DNA of 64,000 nt from Solen grandis (taxonomy: Eukaryota > Mollusca > Bivalvia > Adapedonta > Solenidae): assembly GCA_021229015.1 (NCBI GenBank), contig CM037792.1, forward strand, positions 38,280,544-38,344,543. Reading direction: 5' to 3'. Position numbers and translations under genes: made by a program. Below are positions 1 through 10,744 of this stretch, one piece after another. The notes beneath the pieces are model-generated. The model did no database searches and was not told the DNA's origin. It saw nothing but the letters and a program-made list of their open reading frames with translations. Position 1 is the first letter of the stretch. Each line of letters starts with the position of its first letter.

Positions 1-478
1 TAAACTTGTTCTTCCAGTTTTGCTTTTTTTTTTCTTCATAACTTTTGAGATTTTTAGAAAGTTTCAAGTTGAGCAATTTCATTAAAGACAGGCTAGACAG
101 CTGAGTGACAGGACATCTACCATCAATACAGAACCTTAAGTAATACTTAAAACCAGGCAGAAATGCATTCAAACTTTCCCTTTTGGTGAAATATTTAAGT
201 ACATGACTTAAACTGACATCAATACCTTTATAACAAACACTATTCATTGATTTATTAATATTTAGTTGTTTTCATAAGAGAATCACAAAGGGATGAAATT
301 AACCCCCTAGTGTCATTTAGCACTAAAGTATGGCCGGTGGCATTATCGTATCACTCACTTAACCTCTGTATTAATTTTTATAGTATTTCTAAAGAAACAA
401 AGCCTTCAAATTAATTAAAATTATATATTGTACAGAGTGAGATCAAAGTGTATATATGCCCTGTTTCAACTTTTACAA
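1..478. other. AT-rich sequence, no gene seen
   Basis: I see no exon, SINE or inverted repeat that I can support. The stretch lies where the last coding exon of RPL27 would be expected if intron 3 were short, but no sequence encoding the aromatic, basic C-terminal tail of that protein was found. Confidence 0.5.
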
Positions 479-846
479 ATAAGAGCTGTCCGTAAGACGG
501 TATGCTCGACTATTCAAATGCTTGTCAAGAAAAATAAATATTGCAATTAAAGGCAAAAAAATGAGAATCTCTGTATCATTAAAATATACCCAAGAGCAAT
601 TAACATTGTGCCAAAAGTTTTAAAGCAATATCTCAAAGAGTTCAGTGAAAAAGTGAGTTAGTACAAAAAGATTAATTGAGTCGGTAAAGGGAAATAATTA
701 TGTCAAAATCCAAGACAGAGTTATGTACTCTTGCCATGTACAAGTAAGGGTGATGGTCGCAAACAGGTATTCAAAGCAATACCTCAAACAGTTAAGTGAA
801 AATATAAGGTGGTGGTGTGAAAACCATAACCAAAATTCTAATTAAA

Positions 847-1989
847 ACAAGAGCTGTCAGAGGACAGCACGCTTGACTATTCAAAATGCTTATTGGTAAA
901 TCAAATGAAATCCATTTCAATTCTTGCCCTTCACATACCCTTTACATAATAATAGTCAAAAATGACATACCTTGATAGTCTGATACCCCTTAATATTTTT
1001 ATGATGTCTAAAATCAATCCCATGCCTAGTTAGTGAGACATAAGCACAATGACACTGTACATACAAAACTTTAACCAAAACTCCAAGTTATAAAAGGGCC
1101 ATAATTTGTATAAAATTCAGTCCAAAAGTTATCCTCCTTAGTTTTCCGATGCCCCTGAAGACACTCCTTAACCTTCTAGTCAATTCCACAAGTAATTTTT
1201 GAGATATAAGCTGGATAGTAGCTTGAATGCAAAAATTTAACCAAAAGTACACAGAGGTACCCGGGTAGAACCACCGACCTACCGCAAGCAAGCTGGAAGG
1301 CTTCCGCACATGAAAATTCCGAAGTCCCTACCAGGATTCGAACCCACTGCGGTGAGGGGCTGAGAGATTTGCAGTCCACGACTGTAACCGCTCGGCCACG
1401 GCGGCCCCTCGCAATAATTTGTAACATATTCCATCAAGAGTTATCTACCATGAAAGTATGATACCCTTAAACATATTAAAGATGTTTCAAATCAATCCCA
1501 TGCCTGGATACTGAGATATTAGCATGAAAGTACCTTGCATGCAAAACTTTAACCAAAATTTTGAAGTTAAAAAGGGACCATAATTTGTAACATATTCTAT
1601 CAAGATTTATCTACCTTGGTTGTCTGATGCCCCTAAACATATTCATAAACTTTCAAGTCAATACCATGAATGGTTATTGAGATACAAACTAGATAGTAGC
1701 TTGCACGCAAAACTTTGACCAAATTTTCTATTGCATGCAAAACTTTAACCAAAATTTCTAAGTTAAAAAGGGGCCATAATTTATATTAAATTCAGTCAAG
1801 AGATATCTACCTCAGTTGTCTGATGCCCCTGAATATATTTATAAACTGTCAAGTCAATACCATAAACGGTTATTGAGATATAAGGTTGATAGTAACTTGC
1901 ACGCAATACTTTAAACCAGAAGCTGCAACGCCAACGCTGATGCCAGGGCGACTACAATAACTCTCATATTCTTCGAATAGTCGAGCTAA
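847..1989 (+). repeat. Inner ACAAGAGCTGTC-family repeat nested in the outer copy
   Basis: It starts ACAAGAGCTGTCAGAGGACA, where CTGTC and GACAG form a 5' hairpin, and ends with a TTCG-apex hairpin, TCGAG and CTAA. The interior has roughly four tandem units of about 170-190 bp. Recurring phrases are 'ggggccataattt', 'gtctgatgcccct', 'ttattgagatataag' and 'gcaaaactttaaccaaaa'. A SINE interrupts one unit. It is non-coding. Confidence 0.65.
1250..1408 (-). mobile_element. tRNA-derived SINE inside the inner repeat
   Basis: Read on the minus strand it begins GGGGCCGCCGTGGCCGAGCG, which contains an A-box-like TGGCCGAGCGG. A B box GGTTCGAATCC follows at 1344-1334 and a non-tRNA body ends near 1250. 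The class II tRNA look (GCCGAGCGGTT) points to a Ser- or Leu-type progenitor. A second, 5'-truncated relative lies at 4711-4855 and shares the 3' body, so this is a family and not a tRNA gene. No clear target duplication could be read because the host repeat is itself degenerate. Confidence 0.8.
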
Positions 1990-2888
1990 AAATGGCATAA
2001 CTATTTCAAAATTAATGACAGAGCCTGACCCCAAACACAGGTATGCAATTTCATGTGTGAATTATGAGGGACATCCATGGAAAAAAGTAGATAATAGCAA
2101 TGGTAAACAAGTTTTAACATTTTTTTTAAGTCCAAAAATGGCCATAAATATGCAAAAATATTTGGAAGAGTTACTGTTCCTACTTGAAGTTTGGGGGACA
2201 TCCATCAGTACTAAGACAAGGAAACTCTAAGTTCAGAAAGGGCCATAAATATGCACCAAAAAAAAAATTGGAAGAGTTACTGTCCTTGCTTCTACTAGTT
2301 GGTCTGATGATGATCAAGGCATGTATGAAGTTTGAGAGACATACAATGAGTAAAACTGGAGATAATGGCAATGTTAAATCAAAAGTTTAGCATTTGTGCA
2401 AAGTCAAAAAAGGCCATAAATATGCAAAAAAAAATTGGGAGAGTTCTTGTTCCTGACTGGTCTGATGATGATAAACTGTGTAAAGTTTGGGGGAAATCCA
2501 TTGAGTAAGAGTGGAGATGACGGCAATGTTAAACAAAACATTAACATTTTTTAGGATGCCAGGGTGACTCTAATAGCTCATCCTATTCTTCGAATAGTCA
2601 AGCTAACAAATTCTCAAGTTAATACCATTTTGGTTTAGTTACCTTCATTTACTGAGGTAATTCCACACTGAAACTATTCTATTATGTAAAGGTTGAAGTT
2701 TGTTCTGTACATGTATTTGAATCATCAGATTCAAAACATATCACAACCTGGCTAAGACTCAGACAGATAAAAGCTGTACTTCAGTGTAATTTCAAACTCA
2801 AAGTTAAATATAGGGACTAGAGTAACATACTTGAGAGGAAGCCTGAGAATGAATGTTAAGACATGGCGCCAGACACTGGTTTATTTAC

Positions 2889-2999
2889 CTTTCCTCAAAT
2901 TTGGATTTGACTTCTCGCTTAGCCTTGCGTTTCTTGGCTGGGTCTCTGAATGCATCTTTGTTAACAGCACCCTTGTCCAGATTAACATCCACTGAGTAC
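2889..2999 (-). CDS. RPL27: RPL27 coding exon 3
   Basis: Encodes [20 protein letters not shown] through KFEE plus two bases of Arg. The acceptor is cttgatgcag and the donor is GGAAAG/gtaaat. Phase and position match the family. The following exon is not in the window. Confidence 0.9.
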
Positions 3000-5436
3000 C
3001 TGCATCAAGATACACCAATCAATTACAATCTGTACTTACACACGCTTTTTATATTCAATCCAAGAATATGAATTTCTAAAAACGGAATTTACAATTTCTT
3101 AATATAATCGAAGTAGTTATATATGCAAGGTAGTTGCTTTGGTCTTATCAGTCTTATGCTTTTTTTTTTTTTGCAAACTTGTTCGCAGACTACATTAGAC
3201 AAATATAGGTTGACGGGATATAATGGTTTAAGTTGTCCACAAATCTTATTATAAGATGTTAGTGTATAGGTAAGTCATAAAAAAAACAAAACAAAAAAAA
3301 ACAAGCCTTGTTTCTGGTTACAGGCTTGGAAAAAAATGTGTGTCGTTTTTGTTTTTTTTATTGGAAAGCTTAGATCTAATGTGGACAATTTAAAATGCTA
3401 CATGCCAATTTACCTTTTACTGTATTTTGCATTTCAGAAATTTTACAGAAAAACATCAGTCCATTCCGCTCAATAAGAATGAACAAAGTATATCACTGTG
3501 TACAAACTTATTATTAGAGAGCACATGCTGGGTGCAGACGAAAAATCAATAAAAATGGCAGAGTCGGTCACCTGTGACATTTTATCCAATCATGTTCTTA
3601 AGCTTCCTAATTATGAATAAATGGGAATACTTGGATAATATCGCTTTCAATATCTTTTTACATTGTACAAGCTCTCCACCAACTTAAGTTTATCTGCGGT
3701 GTGAAACTATCATTTTCGGGTGAAAGTAGAGATGATTGCGCAATTAATGTGTGATGGGCTGATTAATGTCTTATTATTTATGAAATCATCTGATAGCTTA
3801 CAAGTATATTTAAAGTGTGCTGAGGATCCCCCAAAATTAACTTTTGTTACAACCCATCTTAAAAAGACTTGTTTGTAACATTTCAAACGAAGTTTATCTT
3901 TTGATTATTTAGGAAAGCTCATTAAAATTTGTAACTAATCCATAATCTCAAAATGGTTGTCTCCAAAGTTATCATTAGTAACCCGTTTAAATAAATGAAG
4001 ACAAGGTGATATAAAATCGTAGATTGAGATGAAATTTTTTTTTCTTCCACAGCCTCGAAAAAAAAAAATGTGTGTGTGTGTGTAAAATAATTGGTCGGTT
4101 GGGTAACCAGAAACAAAGCCTTTTTTTATGCCTAATTGTAATGATATATCAAGTCATCTGACATGTGACCTATCAACAGTGTATTAAAGAGTTACCTTGT
4201 GGGCATCAAGTGGTTGTAGTTGTACACCCTAATGAATGGCTTAACTTTGGACCTCTGCTTCATCTTCTTCTTGCCCATGGAGCGTGTGACTCTGCGTGGA
4301 TAGCGCTCAATACCAGCTACCAGAGCATGGCCATAGGGTTTATCAGTAGTGCCATCATCGTAGTTCTGTAACAAATGTAAGCACAAGTTTTATAGCGAGA
4401 CTGGCATTCACCCAAGCTCTGACCCCTACCCAACATTGCGTAAATCTGTAAGTTGGGAAATCGTTGTACCCACAAACGCTACAGTGGTCAGGAAAGGCAT
4501 GTGCCATGCGCCAGTCACATTAACCAGCAAAAGTGTCACATTGTTTTTTGCATTGGATGCGCCCCTGCTGCATTCCAATTTTTCGGTCTCACTCAATACA
4601 GTTGTAAAAAAGCATAAAGATGAACATAGTCCGAGCCAAAAAGACTTGACTATTTGAGTTTACCATTGCTTTGACAGTACTTTAGTCATATAGCAACGAC
4701 CAGCTAATTACAGATGGAGGAAGACCCCGAATGCACGGAGGCATCCGGGTAGAACCACCAACCTACCGCAAGCCAGCTGTAAGACTGCTTCACATGAAAA
4801 TCCGAATGACCCTGCTGGGATTCAAACCCATGCGGTGAGAGGCTAAGTGAGTGCCAAGCCAAAAAGAGGGGAATTCCTTTTCTAAATATAACAAATCATA
4901 GAGAGGTAAAGACATTATTGGTTCAAGGCATTGGTGTATAAACCAATCAGATTTAGTCTTTTTGCATAAGAATCAGAGAGGGAACGGATGTATTGATTTT
5001 TATAGAGGCATTGATGCTGGTGTTTGTTTTGCATTTACATGTGACAATTGTTCTTCTGCTTATGCAAGTCAGATGCAATGCACCTATTATCCAATAATAG
5101 CTACTTGCAATTGCATTGTTACCTTGATGTTTATTATAGTAGATAGTTTGAGTAATAGTCATTAAAATGCCGACATTTTTTTTTCTAGTCTGTCATTCCA
5201 ATGGGTATATGTAATTTAAGTACACAAAAATTGATAACCAAATAGTCCAAAATGAAATTACAAAAATCAAAATACTTTGTGCCAGAATTGCTGTCACTAA
5301 CTCATGATAATATTCCCAAACTGTGCAGATATAAGTCAATCATATATAAACTTACCTTCACCACAACGGCCTTACGCCCAGCAAATCTACCTCCAAGAAC
5401 GAGGACCACTTTCCCAGATTTCATAAACTTGCCCAT
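2889..5436 (-). CDS. RPL27: 60S ribosomal protein L27 (eL27), 3 of 4 coding exons
   Basis: This is a structural protein of the large ribosomal subunit. Coding exons are 5436-5356, 4365-4196 and 2999-2889 (81, 170 and 111 nt). They join in frame to 120 codons plus two bases of an Arg codon, and animal L27 is about 136 residues. The start [17 protein letters not shown] lies just 3' of an acceptor (T-rich tract, AG, CC, ATG). The middle exon carries [16 protein letters not shown] and ends NYNHLMPTR. The third carries [17 protein letters not shown] and KFEER. Junctions are canonical: AAG/gtaagt, cag/AAC, ACAAG/gtaact, gcag/GTAC, GAAAG/gtaaat. The last ~15 codons, including the aromatic tail, are missing and should lie beyond position 1. 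Introns hold repeats but none break an exon. The gene sits outside the part of the inverted repeat visible here. Confidence 0.93.
3274..4131. repeat. Inverted-repeat-bounded element in RPL27 intron 2
   Basis: The phrase cttgtttctggttac at 3307-3321 returns as its reverse complement gtaaccagaaacaaag at 4102-4117. Both are flanked outward by cataaaaaaa and inward by 'gcctcg/gcttgg' and an A-run with tgtgtgtg. This suggests a ~0.86 kb element with imperfect terminal inverted repeats lying in the intron. No open reading frame of note is seen and no target duplication was resolved. Confidence 0.4.
4196..4365 (-). CDS. RPL27: RPL27 coding exon 2
   Basis: Encodes [18 protein letters not shown] through NHLMPTR. 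It is bounded by an acceptor (ttgttacag) and a donor (AAG/gtaact). The exon ends in phase 2, splitting an Arg codon AG|G completed by the next exon. Confidence 0.92.
4711..4855 (-). mobile_element. 5'-truncated tRNA-derived SINE, RPL27 upstream intron
   Basis: Same family as 1250-1408: shared body text is ccgggtagaaccacc, acctaccgcaag and cacatgaaaa, with a decayed B box (GGGTTTGAATCCC on the minus strand near 4830). The tRNA 5' part with the A box is missing, as in typical 5'-truncated retroposed copies. It lies in RPL27 intron 1. Confidence 0.7.
5356..5436 (-). CDS. RPL27: RPL27 coding exon 1
   Basis: Encodes residues 1-27, from MGKFMK to AVVVK, ending in phase 0 at AAG/gtaagt. The initiator ATG is two bases after an AG preceded by a run of T, so a 5'UTR intron almost certainly ends at 5439. 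Confidence 0.92.
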
Positions 5437-5756
5437 GGCTAAAAAAAAGATCATATAACGGTTATTACTTAAAAACTTATCTTTAGTAAATATCTGAATT
5501 GAATGTACATTTTGATTCTGTAAATAATGCTGATTATTAACGAAACTGACAGACCGAATGACCATTTGCTGAGCTAGTCCCTGTATCAATATATGGTTGA
5601 TTGTGTATCAAATCTATCAATGTAATTGGCATATGTCTAATTCGTAAACGAAATTTCATTATTAAGAAATTAAAGACATGGAAAATATCCAAGTATTCAG
5701 TTAAATCTTTAAAATGAAGCTGCTGATTGCCGATTTTATTCACGGCATTTTTTCTT

Positions 5757-5800
5757 GCCTGGGTCATAAATGGCCAACAACCGGAAAAGGAAGTTGATAA
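5757..5800 (-). promoter_or_regulatory. RPL27: Candidate RPL27 TOP start site and 5'UTR exon
   Basis: On the minus strand a pyrimidine tract CTTCCTTTTCCGG runs from 5793 to 5781, about 350 bp upstream of the coding start. It is followed by a short leader ending CCCAG and then GCAAGA at 5758-5753. A 5' terminal oligopyrimidine tract is the established start-site signature of ribosomal protein mRNAs. If transcription starts at 5793, the leader exon would be about 35 nt and would splice through a GC-AG intron to the acceptor at 5439. The leader contains an ATG (5767), which is a point against it. I found no GT donor in a better place. Confidence 0.35.
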
Positions 5801-7056
5801 GAAATTATCTCCCCTCGCAGATTCGCAAAGAGTTAATTCGTACCACATTCCAGACGAAGCCGATGTACCTATATATGGTTCATGGCTATAAATGATTGCA
5901 AAATAAAATTTAAAAAAATATGGAAAAAGTCCGCACAGACATACGCACGTTCGCAATTGCGAACGAGTTTGTTAGGAAAAGTATATGTATATACACCGGT
6001 ATCATCTATTCATTATTTTCCAAAACAACAAAAAAAACAAAACAAAAAAACGCCAAGATAAATCGACACGTTACATTATTGATCAGATTCAGGAGAAGAA
6101 ATGATTACGAAGTGCCTATAATGAAAAGCTGAAGAAATTAAATGCCACGAAAAGAATAAATAAAAGATTATTTACAGTTAATCGTGATGATATGCAATGG
6201 ATTTGATTTCTATCCCACAAAAAGCAATGTTTGCCTCAAAGGTTTTGAGATCTTATCGTATTACCGGGTACATGTATAGACAAATCTTATTTTTCTTAAT
6301 TTTCAAATTTACTCCAACTCCAAAAATCCTGAAAAGCCTCTCCTATAATTCCATGACACTTGATTATTTCAAATAGGTCTGTATAGAAAGAAACTAACCG
6401 GGATCTTGCAGAATTTATCTGCCTTAAAGTTGTCTGCTCTTAAAGAAAGACTTTCGCTGCCACGAAACGGAAAGGTGTTGCATGTCCATAGTTGATATAG
6501 TTTTCGTTGAAATTCAAACATTCCCGCTCCGCGCAAACACAATTTTAAGAAAAAGTCATGGCAAAACTACTATAAATAATATATATTTGAATTTCGAAAA
6601 TCCAGCAAATGATAAAAGTAATATTTTTCTAATAATTTTATATATGTAAATATAAATAGATGTTTATCATAAGACAATAAAGTTAACCCCTCTACCTCGT
6701 ATAGATATATTTTGACATAACAGCAAAATAGAAAAAAAGTCAGCATGTATACCACACACAGACGCGCGCGCGCGGGGAGGGACTAATAGGTTCTTTTTTT
6801 TTTTTTTTTTTTTCGTGTTTTAAAATGAAAAACGAAAATGGATTTGCGTTTTGTTTTACGATTTTCATGTTTAAAATTGAATAAGTACATGTTTAGACGA
6901 AAATGGGTTTGTTTTTCGTATTTCTTATTTGAAATTGAAAAACGAATAACGGTATATATACGGACCTATCTCGCCGTTTGACTAGGGACAAATGATTAAA
7001 GAAACGATTTGACGAGCCAAGAAATACAACTATGTGGATATCTTTCTTTATCAAAC
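5801..7056. other. Intergenic, low complexity, no gene seen
   Basis: AT-rich sequence with a short (GC)n tract near 6765-6776 and a T-run near 6797-6812. Short frames here show no recognisable domain or codon bias. A promoter for a divergent gene cannot be excluded but is not visible. Confidence 0.45.
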
Positions 7057-7190
7057 CCTGCAGTTTAGTATCTCCCAGCAAATTCAATGCTTGCAGTGAA
7101 CCCTGCACGAATAGGGTATCCTTTTTTCCTGCAGTTTAGTAGCTCCCAGCAACAAACACAATACTTGCAGTGAGCCCTCCGCGTACAGGA
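7057..7190. repeat. Imperfect tandem duplication of ~60 bp
   Basis: Two adjacent copies begin cctgcagtttagta at 7057 and 7128 and share 'ctcccagcaa', 'caat.cttgcagtga' and 'ccct.c.cg'. They are about 71 bp apart. Confidence 0.65.
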
Positions 7191-7211
7191 ATCAAAAACC
7201 TTTATTGACAA

Positions 7212-7364
7212 TATACTAGACGAAACTTATAAGTACTCGACTAAAGTTTTGTCTATAGTATTTGAGCCAATGCACATTTTAATATCTACTGGGCATATGT
7301 TTTGGAAAATATATCTTCTCTACAAGTTTGAAATCGGAGTACTTACAAGTTTCGTTAGTGTATA
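7212..7364. mobile_element. Small hairpin MITE, probably TA-flanked
   Basis: The phrase acgaaacttataagtactc (7220-7238) reappears inverted as gagtacttacaagtttcgt (7337-7355), with one mismatch in 19. The outer ends are TATA on both sides. The result is a ~150 bp hairpin-forming, non-coding unit, consistent with a Tc1/mariner-type MITE with TA target duplication. The class is inference. Confidence 0.5.
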
Positions 7365-8451
7365 AGGCTTTCTGAAAAAAATCCATACGACGTTGACTTG
7401 ACGACGGTCAGATAGTTGTTATGGAGATATCACCCATTTTTTTTTTTAAATCACGGATGGTTCCATTTGGTGACAATGTATCTGTGGATTGGTATTGATA
7501 GACGTAATTAACACACATATACTTAAAATCAAAGAGGGTTTGAAGTTAGACAGATTTTGCACTTGCTATATTTAGCAAGTGGTAAATATTTTTACTTGCT
7601 AATAAAAAAAATAACTCGCGTCTTTTAAGGTTTCAAATTCTTCACTTTTAAAGAGTCAAGTGTCATAAAGAGGCAAGTGTCAGTTAATTTAACAACACAA
7701 TGCAATACTATAGTGACAAGCTGAGTATGTAATTTTAGTTTCGGGCCCCAAACAGTTGAGTCAGGTTGGTCTTTTCTGTCTCTCTCCAGACATCCACCAT
7801 CTTGTAACTGTAGGTATTGGATAATAGTTCTTAAACTTATCATTAGCTACTCTATTTCCACTCGCAAAAAATAGTGAGTACATGTACATGAAATTTCCAC
7901 TCGCATTTAAAGTTTCTTTTTGACTTTTTGCGCATTTTAAGGTACGGCAATATCACTTATTTTAAGTTAATATATCCAATCTTATGACCTTTTTGATATA
8001 TTTTGCTTACAAATCAATGTTGTTATAAGCAAGTGACACAACATAAATTCCTTAAGGTATGTTTAAGATTGGTATTTATACTCTGACATGACGCTGGATC
8101 GCGAATACAAATTGAAATGAATTATTTCTATATTTCAACGACGTCAAAATCAAGTGACAAGAGAAAAATATCATTTTTTTGCAAGCACATGTTCAGCTAA
8201 CGTTCTATTAATCCAGAAAAAAATATCTTCGAGAATGCGAATATGTTTTTTTCACATTTTCAAACAGGCATTCAATCAAACATGAATATCTGCCATGTTT
8301 GATGACGTAATCACTTGAAATTTAGTTCATTGTCTAATTGGCGATTTTATATGATTTTTCAATAATTCTTGCTTAAGTATGCATGGCGTCATAACCACGT
8401 GACAAAACAAAGATTTAAATCCCCCCTTTTAAGCTCACCCCCCGGGCCCGG
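7365..8451. other. Non-coding; contains the visible limit of the inverted repeat
   Basis: No exon was recognised. From 8022 rightward the sequence is matched, in reverse complement, by the final bases of the window. Whether the match continues left of 8022 cannot be seen because the other arm runs off the end. Confidence 0.5.

Positions 8452-8502
<51 letters not shown>
8452..8502. repeat. Poly(A) run of 51
   Basis: Uninterrupted A51 directly after the palindromic ccgggcccgg context. The other arm has only about 25 T at the matching place (near 63530-63554), so the length is unreliable or polymorphic. Confidence 0.9.
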
Positions 8503-8503
<1 letters not shown>

Positions 8504-9350
8504 AGTATGCTTTACAAAAAAAAATCTCTGGGAAAATGCAGAGAGACTGCCTGTGCTTCAAAAAGTGATGTTCAGAGAGAACTAACAAAACCGAAAGTAG
8601 GTTGTTTTTTGTTTTTTTAAAAATACAATAAAATCGGCTAATTTATCGGTATATTCTTGAAGAATATACTGAAAAGAATACATTCGATGGTCGTATTATA
8701 GACATAATCAAAGCAATAACCTGCTGAAGCCTGTAGAAAGTGCTGAGGTTGTGCTCCATGTTGGTACATCACTTAACTGTTTGGCCGAGTTTCAGGTCGC
8801 AGTCGCTGATAATTGAAAAGTTACACGCATATACATACTAGTAGCTAAATACTCTAATATTCCGTGCAATACTTAATATTGAGCAATTCACCTTTGCAAA
8901 GTGACCATTGGCCTGTTTCTTTCATTTCCATCCAGCGTTTGCTAGTGTTTATGGCAGAGAATGACCGGTGCGAACGCAGAGAGCCTGCTGCCGATATAGC
9001 GATTTCCGCAGAGAGCCTGCCGATATGGTTATGCACCGTGTGTTTACTGTTACAATTATTTCTTGTTTTCACTGAACCCATTGATATTTTCTTTGAAACT
9101 TGGTATAGTTGTGTATGATCTGATCACCCCTGCCTTTGGTCGAGAGTTGATTACTCTGTCATGGATTTTGACAAATTTATGCCCCTTTTCAACTTAAAAT
9201 TTTGATCAAATTTTTCATACTAACTGAGTTTTCCACTGAACCCTTGAAAGTGTTGCTTTGAAACTTTGAATGCATGTTTATGACCTCATCCCTCCATATG
9301 GTCGGAAGAGTACTATTTTTTAACTTAGAATCTCAGTTAATTTTTTTTTT
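8503..9350 (-). repeat. Degenerate ACAAGAGCTGTC-family interior
   Basis: From about 9060 to 9345 the text (ttcactgaacc, gaaacttggtat, tcttttcaact-type phrases, 'tgatcaccc', 'catgtttatgacc') matches, in reverse orientation, the interior units of the repeats at 479-2606. A direct duplication of 'cgcagagagcctgc' lies at 8974 and 9007. No gene is visible. Confidence 0.45.
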
Positions 9351-10283
9351 TAGCTCACCATGAGCACGTTAGGATCACCCTACGTTCGTCATCGTCTGTC
9401 GTGCATCATCAACATTTTGCTTAAACATCTCCTCTGAAACCGCTGGACAGAATTTGATTAAACTTGGCAGGGATGATCTTTGGGTGAACTTTCACAAAGG
9501 TTTCAAAAATAAGCTTGATCCATGTAGAACTCTGGTTGGTATGACAACGGAAAGCAAAAAATTAAGAAAACTTTAAAAGTCATCTTCTTCAAAACTACTG
9601 GCCAGATTTCAAAATGTTTCATTACAAATGTTCCTTTGGTAACCCTCTACCAATATTTGCTAAAACTATTCTGATCCGTAAAGAAACATGGCCGTCAGGG
9701 GCGGGGCTAATTTGCCTTATATGTATATAGTGAAAACTTGAACGACATCTCTGAAATCGCTGGACAGAATTTGATAAAATTAGCAGGGATGATCCTTGGG
9801 TGAACCTTCACAAAGTTTGCTCAGATAGACTTGGTCCATGTAGAACTCTGGTTGCATTGGCAATGGAAAGAAATGACTTATGAAAACTTTAAAAACCATC
9901 TCCTTCAAAACTACTGGCCAGATTTCGAAATATTTTAGTACAAATGTTCCTTTGGTAACCCTCTACCAATATTTGCGAAAATTATTCTGATCTGTGAAAA
10001 ACATGGCCTCCAGGGGCCTGGCTAATTTTTCTTATATGTATATAGTTAAACCTTTAAACGACATCTGCTCTGAAACTGCTGGACAATATTTGATTAAATT
10101 TGGCAGGGATGATCCTTGGATGAACCTTCATAAAAGTTGCTAAAATGGAAAGAAATGAATTGTGAAAACTTTAAAAATCATCTCCTTCAAAACTACTGGC
10201 CAGATTTCAAAATGTTTAAGTACAGATGTTCCTTGGGTAACCCTATACTCAGGTGAGCGATTTAGGGCCTCTATGGGCTTCTT
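9351..10283 (-). repeat. Hairpin-ended GGGCC/CTCACC-family repeat, copy 1
   Basis: The 3' end on the minus strand is GGTGAGCTAA (9351 side), so it ends CTAA. The 5' side near 10283 reads gcccatagaggccct followed by the family phrase cgctcacctgag. The interior has about three tandem units of ~300 bp built around 'atctcc.ctgaaac.gctggacag', 'ggcagggatgatc', 'gtagaactctggttg' and 'tactggccagatttc.aaat'. It is non-coding; translations of these units are a known source of spurious gene models. Confidence 0.7.
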
Positions 10284-10744
10284 CGTTTTATACTTGCTCA
10301 CTTTTTCACTGAACCATTTCAGATATTGCTTAAAACTTGGAATACATGTTTATATCCCTTGTTTACTTTTTGATAATCCAGTGATTCTTATTTTGCCTTT
10401 TACTACAATAATTTTCTATATTGACAAGCATTTGAAAAGTCAAGCGCGCAGTCTTACTGATAGCTCTTTTTTTTCCCTGTTTTTTGTTTGTTTGTTTTTT
10501 AGATATTTTTATTGATTTATTTTGTTTTTTCATTATATGTTAAATGTTTTGTTTTCAACTTTCTCATAGACCTGTCAGTGTCTGCAAAAGTGGCACACAA
10601 TGTTCAGAAATAAAAGTTTAAGTGTTCTCTGTGTTTAGGGTTCTAAGATGTCAATGTCGATTGATAAGTCGCCAAGTTTCTGAACTATTTTATGTGTGTC
10701 AAAATTGGCCATGTGATGCGCCAAGATACGTCTACAAGAACTAT
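10284..10744 (-). repeat. Fragment of the ACAAGAGCTGTC family
   Basis: Reverse-oriented match to 479-660: cttgctcactttttcactga, 'attgcttaaaacttgg', 'gacaagcatttgaaaagtca' and 'agcgcgcagtcttactgata' correspond to the start of the outer repeat. It is truncated and no gene is seen. Confidence 0.5.

Larger units (their letters stand above)
479..2606 (+). repeat. Outer ACAAGAGCTGTC-family repeat (split by a nested copy)
   Basis: The 5' end reads ATAAGAGCTGTCCGTAAGAC and the 3' end carries the hairpin CTATTCTTCGAATAG followed by TCAAGCTAA, so it ends in CTAA. The interior (479-846 plus 1990-2606) consists of degenerate units with phrases such as 'ggccataaatatgcaaaaa' and 'ttgaagtttgggggacatcc'. 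A second copy of the same family occupies 847-1989, and the flanking interior text resumes after it. There is no coding capacity: short open frames here are accidental. Assignment to a Helitron-like or other non-autonomous class is inference from end structure only. Confidence 0.6.

Noticed and set aside
1..24. Possible last exon of RPL27 (reverse complement resembles the codons for KTGKNK)
   Set aside because: One base short for the correct frame, no polypyrimidine acceptor before it on the minus strand, and it does not continue to an aromatic tail. Likely chance at the window edge.
1330..1408. A tRNA gene with A and B boxes
   Set aside because: No acceptor-stem pairing was found, and a second copy shares the downstream non-tRNA body, so it is a SINE.
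8369..8620. Lysine-rich ORF across the poly(A) run
   Set aside because: Created by A51; no coding sign.
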